Positions 49,896 to 62,547 of a stretch of 64,000 nucleotides of DNA are shown piece after piece. A model generated the notes under the pieces. That model was not told the DNA's origin, ran no database searches, and saw only the letters and a list, made by a program, of their open reading frames with translations. A program made the position numbers and the translations under genes. The first letter of the stretch is position 1, and each line of letters opens with the position of its first letter. Origin of the DNA: Timema cristinae (Eukaryota; Arthropoda; Insecta; Phasmatodea; Timematidae); assembly GCA_039000515.1 (NCBI GenBank), contig JBCFYV010000001.1, forward strand, positions 52,570,410-52,634,409, in the 5' to 3' direction.

Positions 49896-50449
49896 AAAAT
49901 GTTTTCAGGTTTGTTTTAAATCAATCTTGTTGAATATTTCTAAGAAAGTAGGCCTATTTAAGATTGAGTTTATTACACCACTCATATATCAATATTACCG
50001 CCATTCTCTTTGGTTTTATTTATATATATGAATCTACTATATTACGAGGCCGAATCTCAAATAAGAAATAAAATCTTGAAAATAATGATGAGTATGTAAG
50101 GAAATAGAAATATAATAGGATAAAAAAATAATTGTAATAGTGGCTAACCCCGTTCGGGATATTCGCAAAATAGTAAATAATTTGTTGTTGTTGCTATATT
50201 GCTTTCATTATAACATTCACACATTAAGTTAAGTGTTAAATTTACGATCTGTGGTCTAGTTGCTAGGTTTGTCCTATAACTATGTTGGGGCTGAGCCACC
50301 AATAAGCAGTATTAAACCCTAAGACTAAATCCTATTCAAAACTAGGAGTTGTTTACTTAAAAAAAAGCTAAAATCCAATATTTTCTCGAATCGTCAAGTC
50401 TTGAATTTTCTTAAAACTTTAAAGGATTTGAGGGTTCGAGGATTATATA
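49896..50449. other. AT-rich spacer
   Basis: No repeat or coding motif recognised. Confidence 0.5.
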
Positions 50450-52155
50450 ATACCACCCCTGGTTTCTTTGGTTCTAAAACTAACACCACATGGTACCATC
50501 CCTGGTTTACTTGGTTCTACAGCTATCACCTCATGATATCATCTCTGGTTTACTTGGTTCTACAGCTATCACCTCATGATATCATCTCTGGTTTACTTGG
50601 TTTTATAGCTATCACCAATGATATCATCCTGGTTTCTTGGTTCTACAGCTATCACCACATTATACCATCTCTGGTTTACTTGGTTTAAGCTATCACCATA
50701 TGATATCATCCTGGTTTCTTGTTCTACAGCTATCACCACATATATCATCTCTGGTTTACTTGGTTTATAGCTATCACCATATGATATCATCCTGGTTTCT
50801 TGTTCTACAGCTATCACCACATATATCATCTCTGGTTTACTTGGTTTTATAGCTATCACCATATGATATCATCCATGGTTACTTGTTCTACAGCTATCAC
50901 CACATGATACATCTCTGGTTTACTTGGTTTTAAGCTATCACCATATGATATCATCCATGGTTACTTTGTTCTACAGCTATCACCACATTATCATCTCTGG
51001 TTTACTTGGTTCTACAGCTATCACCATATGATATCATCCATGGTTTCTTGGTTCTACAGCTATCACCATATGATATTATCTCTGGTTTACTTGGTTCTAC
51101 AGCTATCACCATATGATATCATCCTGGTTTACTTTGGTTCTACAGCTATCACCATATGATATCATCCCTGGTTAACTTGATTCTACAGCTATCACCACAT
51201 GATATCATCTCTGGTTTACTTGGTTCTACAGCTATCACCATATGATATCATCCCTGGTTTACTTGGATTTACAGCTATCACCACATGATATCATCTCTGG
51301 TTTACTTGGTTCTACAGCTATCACCATATGATATCATCCCTGGTTTCTTTGGTTATACAGCTATCACCACATGATATCATATCTGGTTTACTTGGTTCTA
51401 CAGCTATCACCATATGATATCATCCCTGGTTAACTTGATTCTACAGCTATCACCACATGATATCATCTCTGGTTTACTTGGTTCTACAGCTATCACCACA
51501 TGATATCATCTCTGGTTTACTTGGTTCTACAGCTATCACCATATGATATCATCCCTGGTTTCTTTGGTTATACAGCAATCACCACATCATATCATATCTG
51601 GTTTACTTGGTTCTACAGTTATCACCATATGATATCATCCCTGGTTTACTTGATTCTACAGCTATCACCACATGATATCATCTCTGGTTTACTTGGTTCT
51701 ACAGCTATCACCACATGATATCATATCTGGTTTACTTGGTTCTACAGCTATCACCATATGATATCATCCCTGGTTAACTTGATTCTACAGCTATCACCAC
51801 ATGATATCATCTCTGGTTTACTTGGTTCTACAGCTATCACCACATGATATCATCTCTGGTTTACTTGGTTCTACAGCTATCACCATATGATATCATCCCT
51901 GGTTTCTTTGGTTATACAGCTATCACCACATGATATCATATCTGGTTTACTTGGTTCTACAGTTATCACCATATGATATCATCCCTGGTTAACTTGATTC
52001 TACAGCTATCACCACATGATATCATCTCTGGTTTACTTGGTTCTACAGCTATCACCATATGATATCATCCCTGGTTTCGTTGGTTCTACAGCTATCACCA
52101 CATGATATCATCCCTGGTTTCTTTGTTTCTACAGCTATCATCACATGATACACTT
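50450..52155. repeat. 43-bp minisatellite, about 40 copies
   Basis: The unit runs tggtttacttggttctacag then ctatcaccatatgatatcat with ccc or ctc. Alternating ccatatgat and ccacatgat units suggest a two-unit higher-order repeat. 50600-51000 shows more indels than 51000-52150. On the minus strand each unit holds AAGTAAAC, weakly donor-like, but no exon is visible next to it. Confidence 0.93.
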
Positions 52156-52292
52156 GCTAGCTTCCGTGTTGGATTTTAGTTTTCCACCATTGTGGCAGTA
52201 TTCTCTTGACCTTGATGTAATAAATATTAGTGTTAATGTATCACTTCGTGTAGCCATCACATAAAGATTGTTACGTTCAAATTTAATAAACA

Positions 52293-52550
52293 TGTAACCT
52301 ACTTCAGTGGCCGAATGGTCTAAGCTTTATTTAAGGCGTAGCTCTCGTCTTAGTGTTAGACTAGCCTGTTAATGAGGATATCGGGGTTCGAATCCAGTTG
52401 GGTCACTGAGAGTGGTTTTTTTCCCTCCTTTTATGCAGGTAGATTACCTCTAAAATGCTTCCTTCCTCATCCCTACCCTATTAGAGTAATTATTATTTGT
52501 ACGTAAAACCTGAACGTGGTGATTAATATTAATTATAATAAATAAAAAAT
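52293..52550 (+). mobile_element. SINE, family 2
   Basis: cctacttcagtggccgaatg gtctaag, ggggttcgaatccagttggg, ttcctcatccctaccctatt, and tail acgtaaaacctgaacgtggt with AT-rich end. Confidence 0.82.
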
Positions 52551-52805
52551 CTACCTAAGTATTTTAAATTAACGAATTGTGCATTAAAAAATTAAATTAC
52601 TAACTGAATATTTAATAAACTTCCTTATATAAGTGAAATGTTCAAATTTTAAACCAAGAAAATTTTATTTTTCATGTACTTTTTCCTTGTTCTAATACCC
52701 ACCTGTAATATTAGCATTTAATTAGAATATTGAGTTGGGACGAAATAAAAAATATTCAATAAAAATGAGTCCGAATTTGCGTTTGCATTTGATAAATAAT
52801 ATAGT

Positions 52806-53086
52806 ATTATTATTATTATTAGCACCACGTCTTACTACCCGTTTGAGTTATACGCACTTACGCTAATGTGTAATGGTAGGGTGATTGTGAGATGAAATGA
52901 AGGACCTACAGTTTAACGTGGAATCCGAACCACAGTGAAGGCCTGGCATTCCCCACATTCACAAGATGTCTTGTCAGAGGTGTAGGAAGGGTTTGGCAAT
53001 CCGATAAATCTGTGCCTGGACCGAGGATCGAACCCTGGACCCTAGCACAGAAGTTCGACATCTTACTCCTAGACCACCAGGTCACC
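52806..53086 (-). mobile_element. SINE, family 1, minus strand
   Basis: tattattattattagcacca cgtcttactacccg (inverted tail), then gaatgccaggc-type body inverted, an inverted B box (gaggatcgaaccctgg), and the head ctcctagaccaccaggtcac. Essentially full length. Confidence 0.9.
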
Positions 53087-54610
53087 CCATATTTAGTAAG
53101 AATTTGCACTCACTATATATGGCTATAATTCATGGGAATCAAACATTACCTTGTTACAAACACACATAGTACCAACATACCTCTATGTTATCCATAGTTA
53201 GCGATAGTTAGAAAGTTGGACTAATCTTTGATGATCAAGCTCATCTTATTTCTGAATGAAAGAATCAAAACCAACAGTCTTTGGTTTTATCCAAATCACC
53301 TTCTTTTCTACTACGCCAAAACTAAGGCTTAAGAAATATTAAACTACATTTTTTAAAAATATTTTAAACACAGTAATATAGACCTTGTTTGGACTTTTTC
53401 ATTTTGAGATAACTTAAAAAATTGAGATTTGGGTGCTTCAACATCAACCTAAATTCAAAACCCCTTCCTAAAATTCTTACCAACGCCACTGTTATTAAAT
53501 TAGTTTTTTTACATCTATTACTGTTTATAGCCTATGATCTAGGCCAGTTTTTTATTCAAGCCATGTATTTTCCACTACCGGCTTGCTACGCCTGCCATAG
53601 CTTCATATGTCTTATAATACAAATTAAGACTAGGACAGCCACAACATTCAGTCCCCGGTTGTTAATTCATCTATGTAAAAGGGTAAAACCACATTTCACC
53701 AATTATAAATTTTCCGCCATGCTGAAAATTGAACCCGGGATCCTTGGTTCAGAAGACAAACACGCTACCGACTGAGCAAAGGTGACGGAATATATTAGGT
53801 TCAAATTTTCACCCCCACATCGGTGGGCATGATTTCAGGTTGGACACATAGATTAATACGTATGCCACTGGGATAAGGATGAGGAAGGTAAACATACAGA
53901 GGAACAGTAAGTGCACTTCCTGGAGGGAGATTGGGAAACAATTTAGCAAAAATACTTCCTCACTACACGCCACCAGGATTCAAACCCTGGTATCCCCGTC
54001 ATCTTTCTAATTAATTTTCCTCTTTTTTATACGCAAATGCAGGATTCCCCCCGGCTCTCCATAAATTCTACCTTTATTATACTGTAACAAAATGAGGATA
54101 GAACAAATGGATAGTATGATTATCTGAAAAAAAAACCCTACTACTACCCACGCCATGTAGGTGTCGTGTTGGCTGGTGATGAAAACCGTTTTAACAGCAC
54201 TAGTGGATGCTAGTGATGGAAGCGAGGATGGGTTCGAACTGGCGACACGCCAACTTGACTCCTTCAATCATTCACTTTTGTTGGAAGCCGACGAGGTCTG
54301 GACGGATTTCGAAACTCTTCCTTGCGCTTGTCAGTCAAAGAGCGGGGCTGTTGTGTTTGATGACGACACGTGAAGAACAAACTGTTTTATAGCTCCTATT
54401 GAGAGAGCTTTGAACATCATGTTTAGGTAGCAGCAGGTCTCCTATCTCATAAATGGACCCCTTTTGACTTCTGACACGAACACACAAGAAATAAGTTCTG
54501 TGAACAGGATACCTCAATCCTTCCCTCTTTAAAAAATGTTACTAAGTATATTTTGTCAAGCATTATGTAATATTCTTATCGTAACAACACACACAAACTT
54601 TATTTTTAAA
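53087..54610. other. SINE relics and unique sequence
   Basis: A minus-strand tRNA-like relic lies at about 53690-53790 (gaaaattgaacccgggatcc). A minus-strand family 2 relic lies at about 53865-54010 (ccaggattcaaaccctggta). Open frames at 53422-53775, 54007-54267 and 54161-54373 show no family resemblance. Confidence 0.5.
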
Positions 54611-54617
54611 TTTAAAG

Positions 54618-55000
54618 TTGATTTTCACTTTTTCTCGACACCTCGGGGAGAAAGTATTGTGATTGTAAAAAAAAATTAACTCAAAATTTTGATAAATGTT
54701 GACGTTTTTGACCATATATAACAAAAAAAGTTGTTTTTGAACTGCCGTATCTGTCCATACCTCGAGCTAGAGCAGACCATATTGTGTTAACATTTGGTAG
54801 TTCTATCAAGCTTTACACCAATCGGTAAAATAGTTTCTGCTCTAACCCGATCTACAGACATAAGGCATAAATAAAACCATTATTTTGGTTTCAGGGGGTC
54901 ACTAAACGCTGACATTTATCAAAATCTTGAGCCCGATTTTTTTGAGGATAGCAATATTCTCTCTCTCCAAGCTGTCGAGAGAAAGTAAAAAAGGCTTTTA
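54618..55000. mobile_element. Fold-back / MITE-like element of about 385 bp
   Basis: Outer arms tttcactttttctcgacacc and, reverse-complemented, ttttactttctctcgacagc. Inner arms ctcaaaattttgataaatgt tgacg and, reverse-complemented, ctcaagattttgataaatgt cagcg. The whole element can form a long imperfect hairpin. No ORF. Confidence 0.78.
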
Positions 55001-55792
55001 ACAAATTCTGGCTTTAGTATTTAGGTGGGGAAGTAGGGAACAAGAGAAAATGACAGTGTTTTGCAGTTCTTATGGCAAAACTTTTTTTTTTGGCAAAATA
55101 AATTAAATATCGCTCCTGTGTAGACACAGAGCTTAGTGTTCTTCACGTGGTGATATCAACATTTGTTAAATATCGGTCATAAGCACAGAGGCGTTAGATG
55201 AAACACGTTTTAAATGAAGAGAAAAGTTGTCATTAAATTCCAGGACACCCTTGACAGATACAGGGCCGTTGACAGGAATTCTAGGCCCCTATGCAAATAA
55301 GTCTTCAGGGCCCCATTCCCCAACATCCACCCACTCCCATTCATACAATGGTGAGGTATCTACCAAACAAAGTACTTTTCAAAACAGGTAGGGATGGATT
55401 ATGTCATATATATGTTTTACAGATAACCTTAAATTATAAAAACCTGATTCGCAGGGCTGTAAATGAAAAAAAATGAAATAAAATAAAATATGTTATTTGA
55501 CAACAGGTTGGTTGGTTAGTTGTCTAACATAAATCTTTCTAAAGTTACAAATTGGAATATTTCAGAATGATTTAAATATTGGAATTTTATATGAGAATTA
55601 TTTAAGTACTTGTATGAAACTTCAACGAATCCAATAAACGAACTCTTTAAAAAAAAATAGAAGAACTTACACTAAAATATCCAAACTAATGTATTAATTA
55701 ATATTAAAATAACTAAGACGAAAACTAAGAATTAAAGTGTAAAATTCTACATATTAAAATACAAATAATTGACTAAGGATTCAATTATAACA
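55001..55792. other. AT-rich spacer
   Basis: No recognised feature; poly-A runs and short frames only. Confidence 0.5.
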
Positions 55793-58713
55793 CTATTCGT
55801 CTAGCCTTCTTTGATGCAAAATTGTTAATAATGTCGTCGTAATTAATCTTTTTTTGGCAAGATCACACGCTATTGCTAAGAGACACAGTGCATTCATTCT
55901 TTCTTGCCCATAGTTGATCTGTGGATATTTTTAATTAAATTAGTTTCATTTTGCTGAAAGTTCTTTCAGCTTCAGCCGCAGTAACAGGAATAGTGCAGAG
56001 TACTCTTATTACTATACATACATTTGAAAATAAAATATCGAGTTTTAGTTCCTTAAGTTTGTTCAACATCTCAAGATGATTCGATTTCAAATACTTTAAT
56101 TCTTCACCCAATTCTAAATTTAAGTCACTAGACTAGTTCACTTGCAATTTCAATTTCCTGTTCACTTAGCTGCTGGTAGTTAGTTCCATAAGCATTTAAA
56201 TAGTTGTTCACCTTTCTTGCATTGTGAAATCTCTCGGTCAACCCATTAATCACAGCATCTATCAATTTGTAAAATAGGTTGACTCTAAAGTCACGCTCTT
56301 CTCGACTTTCATCAATGAGTTCAATTGTTGTTATTGTTTCACAATAAGTGAGTTTCCTTTTTTCCACTCTTTTATCTGGTAAACACGTTACACAAGGTAT
56401 ATCTAAAGAAATGTTGTCTGCCCCTAGCTTTGTTCCGATAATAGTTTATTCCACTGGTTTCTTATAGTCTTCAGTTCTTCTAGTAGGCTCTCGATATTTG
56501 CAACCTCAACATCAAGAGCTCCATCTCTTGCTTGTAGCACTTTATTTCTAAGGTCAATAGAAACTAAGATTTTTAACCATAGAGTAACCATAAGGACACA
56601 TTTTAATGTGGATGAATAGTGAATTATTCCCTGCAAATCCGTTGTAGCACTCAACATACCAGTTTAGAGTTTTGCTCTCGTTCAATTCATGTTTAATTAG
56701 TGGCAAATGTTTGGCGAATGCCTTCACACTGTCAACACGGGTATGAGGAACATACCATATGTTTTTCTAGTGTTTCCCACCACTGAGGGCTCCGGGCAAA
56801 GCACTTATAAGTCTTTTGGACCATTCCAAAAATGGTTACTACTTCTTCAGAGCATTCAGCTGCGTTAGCACCACAAAGATTCAAGCTGTGTGCACCACAA
56901 TTTGAAAACAATGCTAGTGTATTGATTTAACTAATAATTGCCTTAGCACCGTTGTATATGCCAGCCATATTGGTGCCGTTGTCGTACCCCTGGCCACGAC
57001 ATTCGCCTAAAAGGCTATTTCACACTGGAATCCATGGTGTTCGTGGAATACATGGTTGGACGTTTTGTAGAAATCGCTTCTAGGCTTATCAAATAAGGCA
57101 ATTCACACTGACGTCCACGGTGTCACAGAATGACCTAGGTGTCAGTGGTACGGATGTTTTCAGATCACTCTCCGAGCGATCGGCAGGGCGTCCGCGTAAA
57201 CGTTTTGGACTGAGCATGCGCAGTGGAGTTTTGAAGAGCACGTGGTTGCCTAAATTACACTGCAGTATAGCAACTCAAGTTTGTAGGCATCAAAAATGTA
57301 CACGGGCGTTTGGTTGCAGTGTGAATTGGCACGTCCATGGACATTTATTTCGTCCGCGGTTATCGTGGACACCGTGGATGCCAGGGTGAAATGGCCTTTA
57401 GGGTATTTAATTGTTTTTTGAGTTCCTCAATAATACGGTTGGTGATATCTGTCCCAGCTTTTTTGTAATTATCTACAAAACATACAAATCTATCAACCAT
57501 TCTGAATTCAGTTTCACTTTCAAGTACGTATCTCAATAAAAATGTGGTTTGTTTTGTGTGAGATGTGTCTGGCCTATCGTCAGCAAGGAGACCATAATAT
57601 TTGGATCTTTTACTTTATTCAAGTATTGCCTGTGTAACCTTAGCACTACAAGCCTCTATAAAGTCATTTTGAGACTCTGGTGACAGATAGTGAACCTGCA
57701 ATCTTTTTCCGTGGTCTTGCGATTGCTTCACTTTGACAACTTGTTCCCTCAGTAATGGGTCGTACTTAGAAAACAGCTCTAGGACTCCTAAAAAGTTACC
57801 ATTATTGGTGTCACCAATATTATTGGACGTTCCTCTGAATCCAAGTCCTCTCTCCGCTAGAAATAATACTACTGATAGTATTCACTGTATAAGGTCTTTC
57901 CAATACTGAATTTTTGTTGTAAGTTCAGCGTCCAATCGAGAGCTAATATCAGTAGACTACGTTTATTTAAATCTATTTCCATATTATGCCACATCATATA
58001 ACGTAATCTTTGATTCTACGATGTTTAGTGTTTTGGTGGTTTGTTGTATAAATTTCGCCATTAATACTCCTTTCTTTCAACCGTCGCCAGTTAGTAAGAC
58101 TGATTTGTGAGAATCTGGTGTATCAATACAACCAAATAGTCTAAACGGAAAACAATGTAATGACTGTGTAGTTTCACTCCACGAGAGCCAATTTTGAGGT
58201 ACAATTTCACCATTAGCTCGTTTCGAAACCAAGACAATCCATGGAAATGCTTTTTTCCCATCACATGGAAGTTATTTAGTGCCCATTTTAACAAGTGATG
58301 CAACATATTCTGTATTTATCGTGCTAAAGTTATGAAACTGCCCCATATCTGATGTTACTAGAGGCACTGCAGGTGTTTCAGATAAGTCTTCTTTGGATGA
58401 CTCATAAATGCTGGTGTAAGGAGAAGAACCACTAATTTTTTTAACATCAGAAGTAACTTTTAAGCCTTCTGACACAAATTCAGGGTCGACAGGATATGTA
58501 AAACCTTTATTCACATTCAGTGGCAGTGACTATGTCTCAGTAGATGGTCCAACAACAGGAATGTTGATCAGGTCAGCTTCACCAGTATTATCGATTTTGT
58601 TTTTCGGTTGTATTACAACTTCAAACAATGATCAACAACCTTTTTTTGGAAATATCTAGTTTCTTTTCCCTTTCTTTGCTATTCTGCGCACCTGACTTGT
58701 GTTTATAATCCAT
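55793..58713 (-). pseudogene. ZMYM1-like / hAT-type transposase pseudogene
   Basis: Starts MDYKHKSGAQNSKEREKK at 58713. Further on are FPWIVLVSKRANGEIVPQNW, NIGDTNNGNFLGVLELFSKY DP, LADDRPDTSHTKQTTFLLR, GQGYDNGTNMAGIYNGAKA and LFSNCGAHSLNLCGANAAEC. It ends with AEAERTFSKMKLI, the hAT C-terminal dimerisation signature, and NFASKKARRI with a stop at 55793. This is the order of a TTF/MYM-type hAT-derived protein: zinc finger, DUF4371-like RNase H core, hAT C-terminus. Several in-frame stops (for example after GAKAIIS) and frameshifts, plus a MITE insertion at 57005-57405, show that it is dead. The catalytic RNase H residues cannot be assigned with confidence. Confidence 0.88.
57005..57405. mobile_element. 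MITE inserted in the hAT pseudogene
   Basis: Left end taaaaggctatttcacactg then gaatccatggtgt; right end (reverse complement) taaaggccatttcaccctgg then catccacggtgt. These are imperfect TIRs of about 30 bp. Removing it rejoins the protein from the ELKKQLNTL side to ECRGQGYDNG. TA at the edges may be the target duplication. The 89-codon plus-strand frame inside is probably spurious. Confidence 0.85.
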
Positions 58714-59334
58714 TGTTGCAACCTCACCTGAAATTCATACAAACTGATTGGAGCGGATCCACACACATTATGGTTGTGGTTCATTGGGATAGTTGCAAAT
58801 GATTTTAAGAAATTTTAATTGTTTGTCCTAAATTTACAATCACAGCTTGTAATTTAGGACAAATACAGGAGTAGATCTGCAGAAACTGGTTCGGTGATAA
58901 CGTTGCTAGGTATCGCAGTCCTTAACAACCTATAAGATATTAAAAAAAAAAGTGTTATCGATTAAAATACAAAAATAAAGTAAGGTTCAGCGTAATGAGG
59001 GAGAAAAAATTATAAACAACAACACGACTAAAATTTAAAAAAAAATCCAGACTACTATAAAAGGTATTTAATTTAGCATGAATAAAAAGCAATAAAAGTC
59101 TAACACTGAAATACAGGAACTAGAGTTAAACGTCCGTGGCGGTGCGCCACCTACCGAACCGACAGTCGTTCATTCTATATATGAAAATATTTCAAGAATA
59201 CTTACTTATAAGTTATCAGTGAATTTTCCACTCAGGATTACACTCTTCATCAATGTTGAATCGTCGGGACTGAAAGAGATCACTTCTTCTACTCTTACCG
59301 TGCCATGCAGGCACTAGAGTTGACAATATGATAG
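58714..59334. other. AT-rich spacer
   Basis: Upstream flank of the hAT pseudogene. A short complementary pair around 58815-58865 (tttgtcctaaatttac and gtaatttaggacaaa) may be a small inverted repeat. Nothing else. Confidence 0.5.
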
Positions 59335-59705
59335 ACTGACAACATAAGCTAGTGATATTCTGAAAATTGAAAAATGTCACCTGGACACGGGAATCGAGCC
59401 TGGGACTTTTGGCTAAGTATGCCAATGCTCTAACCATTGAGCTATTCAGGAATCGTTTCGTGCCCAGGGTCATTCTTCACTCATTTTTTTTATTATTAAG
59501 ATCACGAGCTATCAGATAACGCATTAGTAGCCGATGATTACCACACGTCCATCATAGACTCTGCTTTAAAACATGAGTGAAGAATTACCCTGGGCACAGG
59601 ACGATTCCTGGATAGCTCAGTGGGTTAGAGCTTTGGCGTACTAAGTCAAAGGTCCCGGGTTCGATTCCCGTGTCTAGGTGTCATTTTTTCAATTTTCAGA
59701 ATAAG
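59335..59705. repeat. Inverted pair of tRNA-like SINE units
   Basis: The right arm (plus, 59560-59705) reads attcctggatagctcagtgg, then cccgggttcgattcccgtgt and cattttttcaattttcagaat. The left arm (59335-59510) is its near reverse complement: attctgaaaattgaaaaatg, cgggaatcgagcctgggact and gagctattcaggaatcg. The spacer is about 60 bp. A box (tagctcagtgg) and B box (ggttcgattcc) are well kept on both arms, so either could bind TFIIIC. Probably two head-to-head SINEs or a fold-back. Confidence 0.85.
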
Positions 59706-62246
59706 ATATCTTGATGTAGAACTCCTTAATAAAAAGCATAATTAATAGATTTGGCTATTTGATTCATAAGCCCCGGGCGACTTCAAATAAATAAAACAAG
59801 GGGGAGAAGGGTAGAGCCTACCTGCCTAGGTATGACTCACCGCTCACCACCCACGACCTCCGGGCCTCTCTCACATTGCCGTCTCATCCTCCTGACGGTG
59901 AAATATCATAGCTGACATACAATAAATTTGCTTTGCGTTTACATTAATATCAACTTGGTTTAACGTCTCGAACTCTTAATTAGTACGACCATTTTTGTCG
60001 TGTGTTTACGTAAAGATACTTTATTCCAATAAAAAAAACCTACCGGCATCAGGCCCCTTTTGGTCCCCGGCCCCTATGCATTTTCCCCCTCTGCCCCCCC
60101 CCCCCCCTGTCGACGACCCTGAACACGTAATAAACAACTGTTGATATCACCATGTAAATAAAATTAAACTCTATGTTTGTATTGAAGTGATATTTGATTT
60201 ATTTTACAAAATAGTTTTCTTATAAAAGCTACAAACAAATCACTGATATTTTCTCGCGTCCACTCTATCCTTACCTTAATTCGGCAATCCTCTTTCCACA
60301 TATTTGTTTATTTAGTTGTGCAAACTATCAAGTAATAAAGAGATGGTTGGGGGAGGGGGTGGGAGCACGCATATTTCCTCAGGAATCCTCGAGGTTTACC
60401 TGTGTAGCGTGTCCTATCAGTTGGTCCAATGCCAGACCACATGCTCTCAGCCAAGCACACGAGAGTTTACAAGAAACATGGTCGGTGTTACTGGTAGAGA
60501 ACACTGGAGCTTCATGCACTAAATTTAGTTCGCCTCGGAGAACAAGTTCCGATGGCGGCCAGTGATCGCCGAGTGAGTTATTGCAACTGTCCTAGTGGTT
60601 AGAGTGACGCACCATGGATTGACTAGGTCGTGATTCATTCCTATTTATTGATTCTGCGTCTTACTAGCCGTCCGGAATGTGCGCATTTATAGGGCACCCA
60701 CAGGAGGACTGGTGGTAACTGACAGCTAGCAGAAGGCTCCCTATGGCAAACATTGACTGACAGTCCCTAACGTCAACCTATTCGGGAATGATTATTATTT
60801 GCTTAGTAATATTATATTATCAATAAAAAATGTTATCAAGCGAGTCTTCCATAAAGATTAGTGTATAATTTCATACTGTTTTAACTGACAACCAAGATTT
60901 ATAAATGGGTTTGATAGCTTAGAAAGAAAGTCATACAAAATGTTTGTTTCAAAATAAAACGTTTTTATTTTGTAAGCAGCGCATGAACACAATTGACAGG
61001 AGAGTTTGTATGACGTCATCAACCGCTCTTGTTTCAGCCGGATCGCCATCTTGATTTCAAAAGAGCACGCAGAATTTTAGAAGAACCCGTTTTAATTTTT
61101 GTTCTAAGTTAACCACAAACCCCAAAAAAGAAACATCCAAACGGCTATTTTTATAAGTTTGTGTTAAATAATGTAAAAAGGTTAGTAATTAGATACAAAT
61201 TATTTGTTTGTGGGACGAAGTTAACCCGCATTTGTAAAGAAGTTGAGTGAAGAACCATACAGGCTAAACCACTTTCAATACACCTATATGACATTCGAAC
61301 CCTGACCTCCTCATTATCGGAAAATCAGATTAGATGAGCTTGATGTGTAGATAACTTTCTCACTTGCTGTTATTAGCTCAGTTGGTAGAGTGTTTGTCTA
61401 TTACTAAAATTGTCAAATATGCAGTTATGCAAAATTGACTCTTTTCCCTTGTCCTGAATGACAAATTAACGTAATGGTGATTGTTGTTGTGATATAATTA
61501 AATTAAAGAACGTCCTCAAAATTCAAATCCGCCTACTTACTCTATGGCATTAGGAACTCGAAAGTTCATTGCCGCACTTACAAAAGTAGGCCCTATCTTG
61601 AGCTAGCTCTGCGCCTGGGTCCTCCAAATGGTTGCTTTCCACGGGGTTTGCCAGGCAACACCCTGAACACGGTTCTAAGGTTCCCTCATTCGCGCGCTAT
61701 GTCCTGCCCATCGTAATCTACGAGACTTGATTATACTAACACTCTTGAGATTAGTACAGGACCTAATAAGACTACTGAAATAAGCTTGTAGTTAAATTGC
61801 AATTAATGTATTTTTAATTTGTAATGTAATTTTATATATTTTCTTTTAAAATGTAATATGTATGAGCCTCAGCAATAAGGAAGGTGCATGACAGTTCACC
61901 AGCCAATTTATCCAGCAACGCGGCGTTGGCACTACTGGGCATCTTAAACACAACACAAGTCAGGCCCCTTCTACCCCGCCCTCCGACTCGACTCCAAAGT
62001 ATGATACGAACGTAACAATTTAACACCCTGTTAAGACTTATAATTTATCCATCTTTTCTAAGTTAATGTTTTTAGCTTAAGCAGTTTGGGATGTACAGGA
62101 TTTAAAAACGCCTATTTTAGGAATCACTCCCCGATCATCAAAACTTATAAGATACTTATAGTCAACATAGAACCCTGAAAATTTGCATAGAGGTTATGGT
62201 ATAACCCAAGGGAAAATATGAAATAACATCTCTTCAACATGTTAGT
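59706..62246. other. Spacer with SINE relics, no gene
   Basis: A poly-C run lies near 60096. A SINE-like stretch lies at about 60590-60700 (ctagtggttagagtgacgca; inverted tail gcgtcttactagccgtccg). A minus-strand relic lies at about 61250-61340 (cattcgaaccctgacctcc) and a tRNA-like scrap near 61370 (tattagctcagttggtagag). Short frames at 60316-60565 and 61832-62026 match nothing known. Confidence 0.5.
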
Positions 62247-62547
62247 ATTATTATTATTATTACTATAAGTACCGCGTCTTACTACCTGTTCTGGTTGTAC
62301 GCACTTACGCTAATGCGTAATGGTAAGGTGTGTGCGAGATGAAATGGAAGACCTACAGTTTAACGTGGAATCCAAACCACGGTGGAGGCCTGGCATTCCC
62401 CACATTCACAAGTTGTGGTTAATACACGTCTTGTCAGAGGTGAAGGAAGGGTTTGGCAATCAAATAAATCTGTGCCGAGACCGAGGATTGAACCCCGGAC
62501 CACCAACACAGAAGTCTGACACCTTACCCCTAGACCACCAGGTCACC
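62247..62547 (-). mobile_element. SINE, family 1, minus strand
   Basis: tattattattattactataa, then the inverted tail gtaccgcgtcttactacctg, the inverted body tacagtttaacgtggaatcc, the inverted B box gaggattgaaccccgg, and the head cccctagaccaccaggtcac. Nearly full length. Confidence 0.9.

Noticed and set aside
50401..51718. Several frames of the SSLVYLVLQLSPHDII type
   Set aside because: Artefacts of the 43-bp minisatellite.
57120..57389. 89-codon plus-strand frame
   Set aside because: Lies entirely inside the MITE nested in the hAT pseudogene.
59600..59690. Functional tRNA gene (tagctcagtgg ... ggttcgattcc)
   Set aside because: It has a near-identical inverted partner and similar relics elsewhere, and the acceptor stem does not pair well; SINE-derived.
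60316..60565. Overlapping plus-strand frames
   Set aside because: Low-complexity start (GGGGG), no homology that I recognise, no splice or promoter context.
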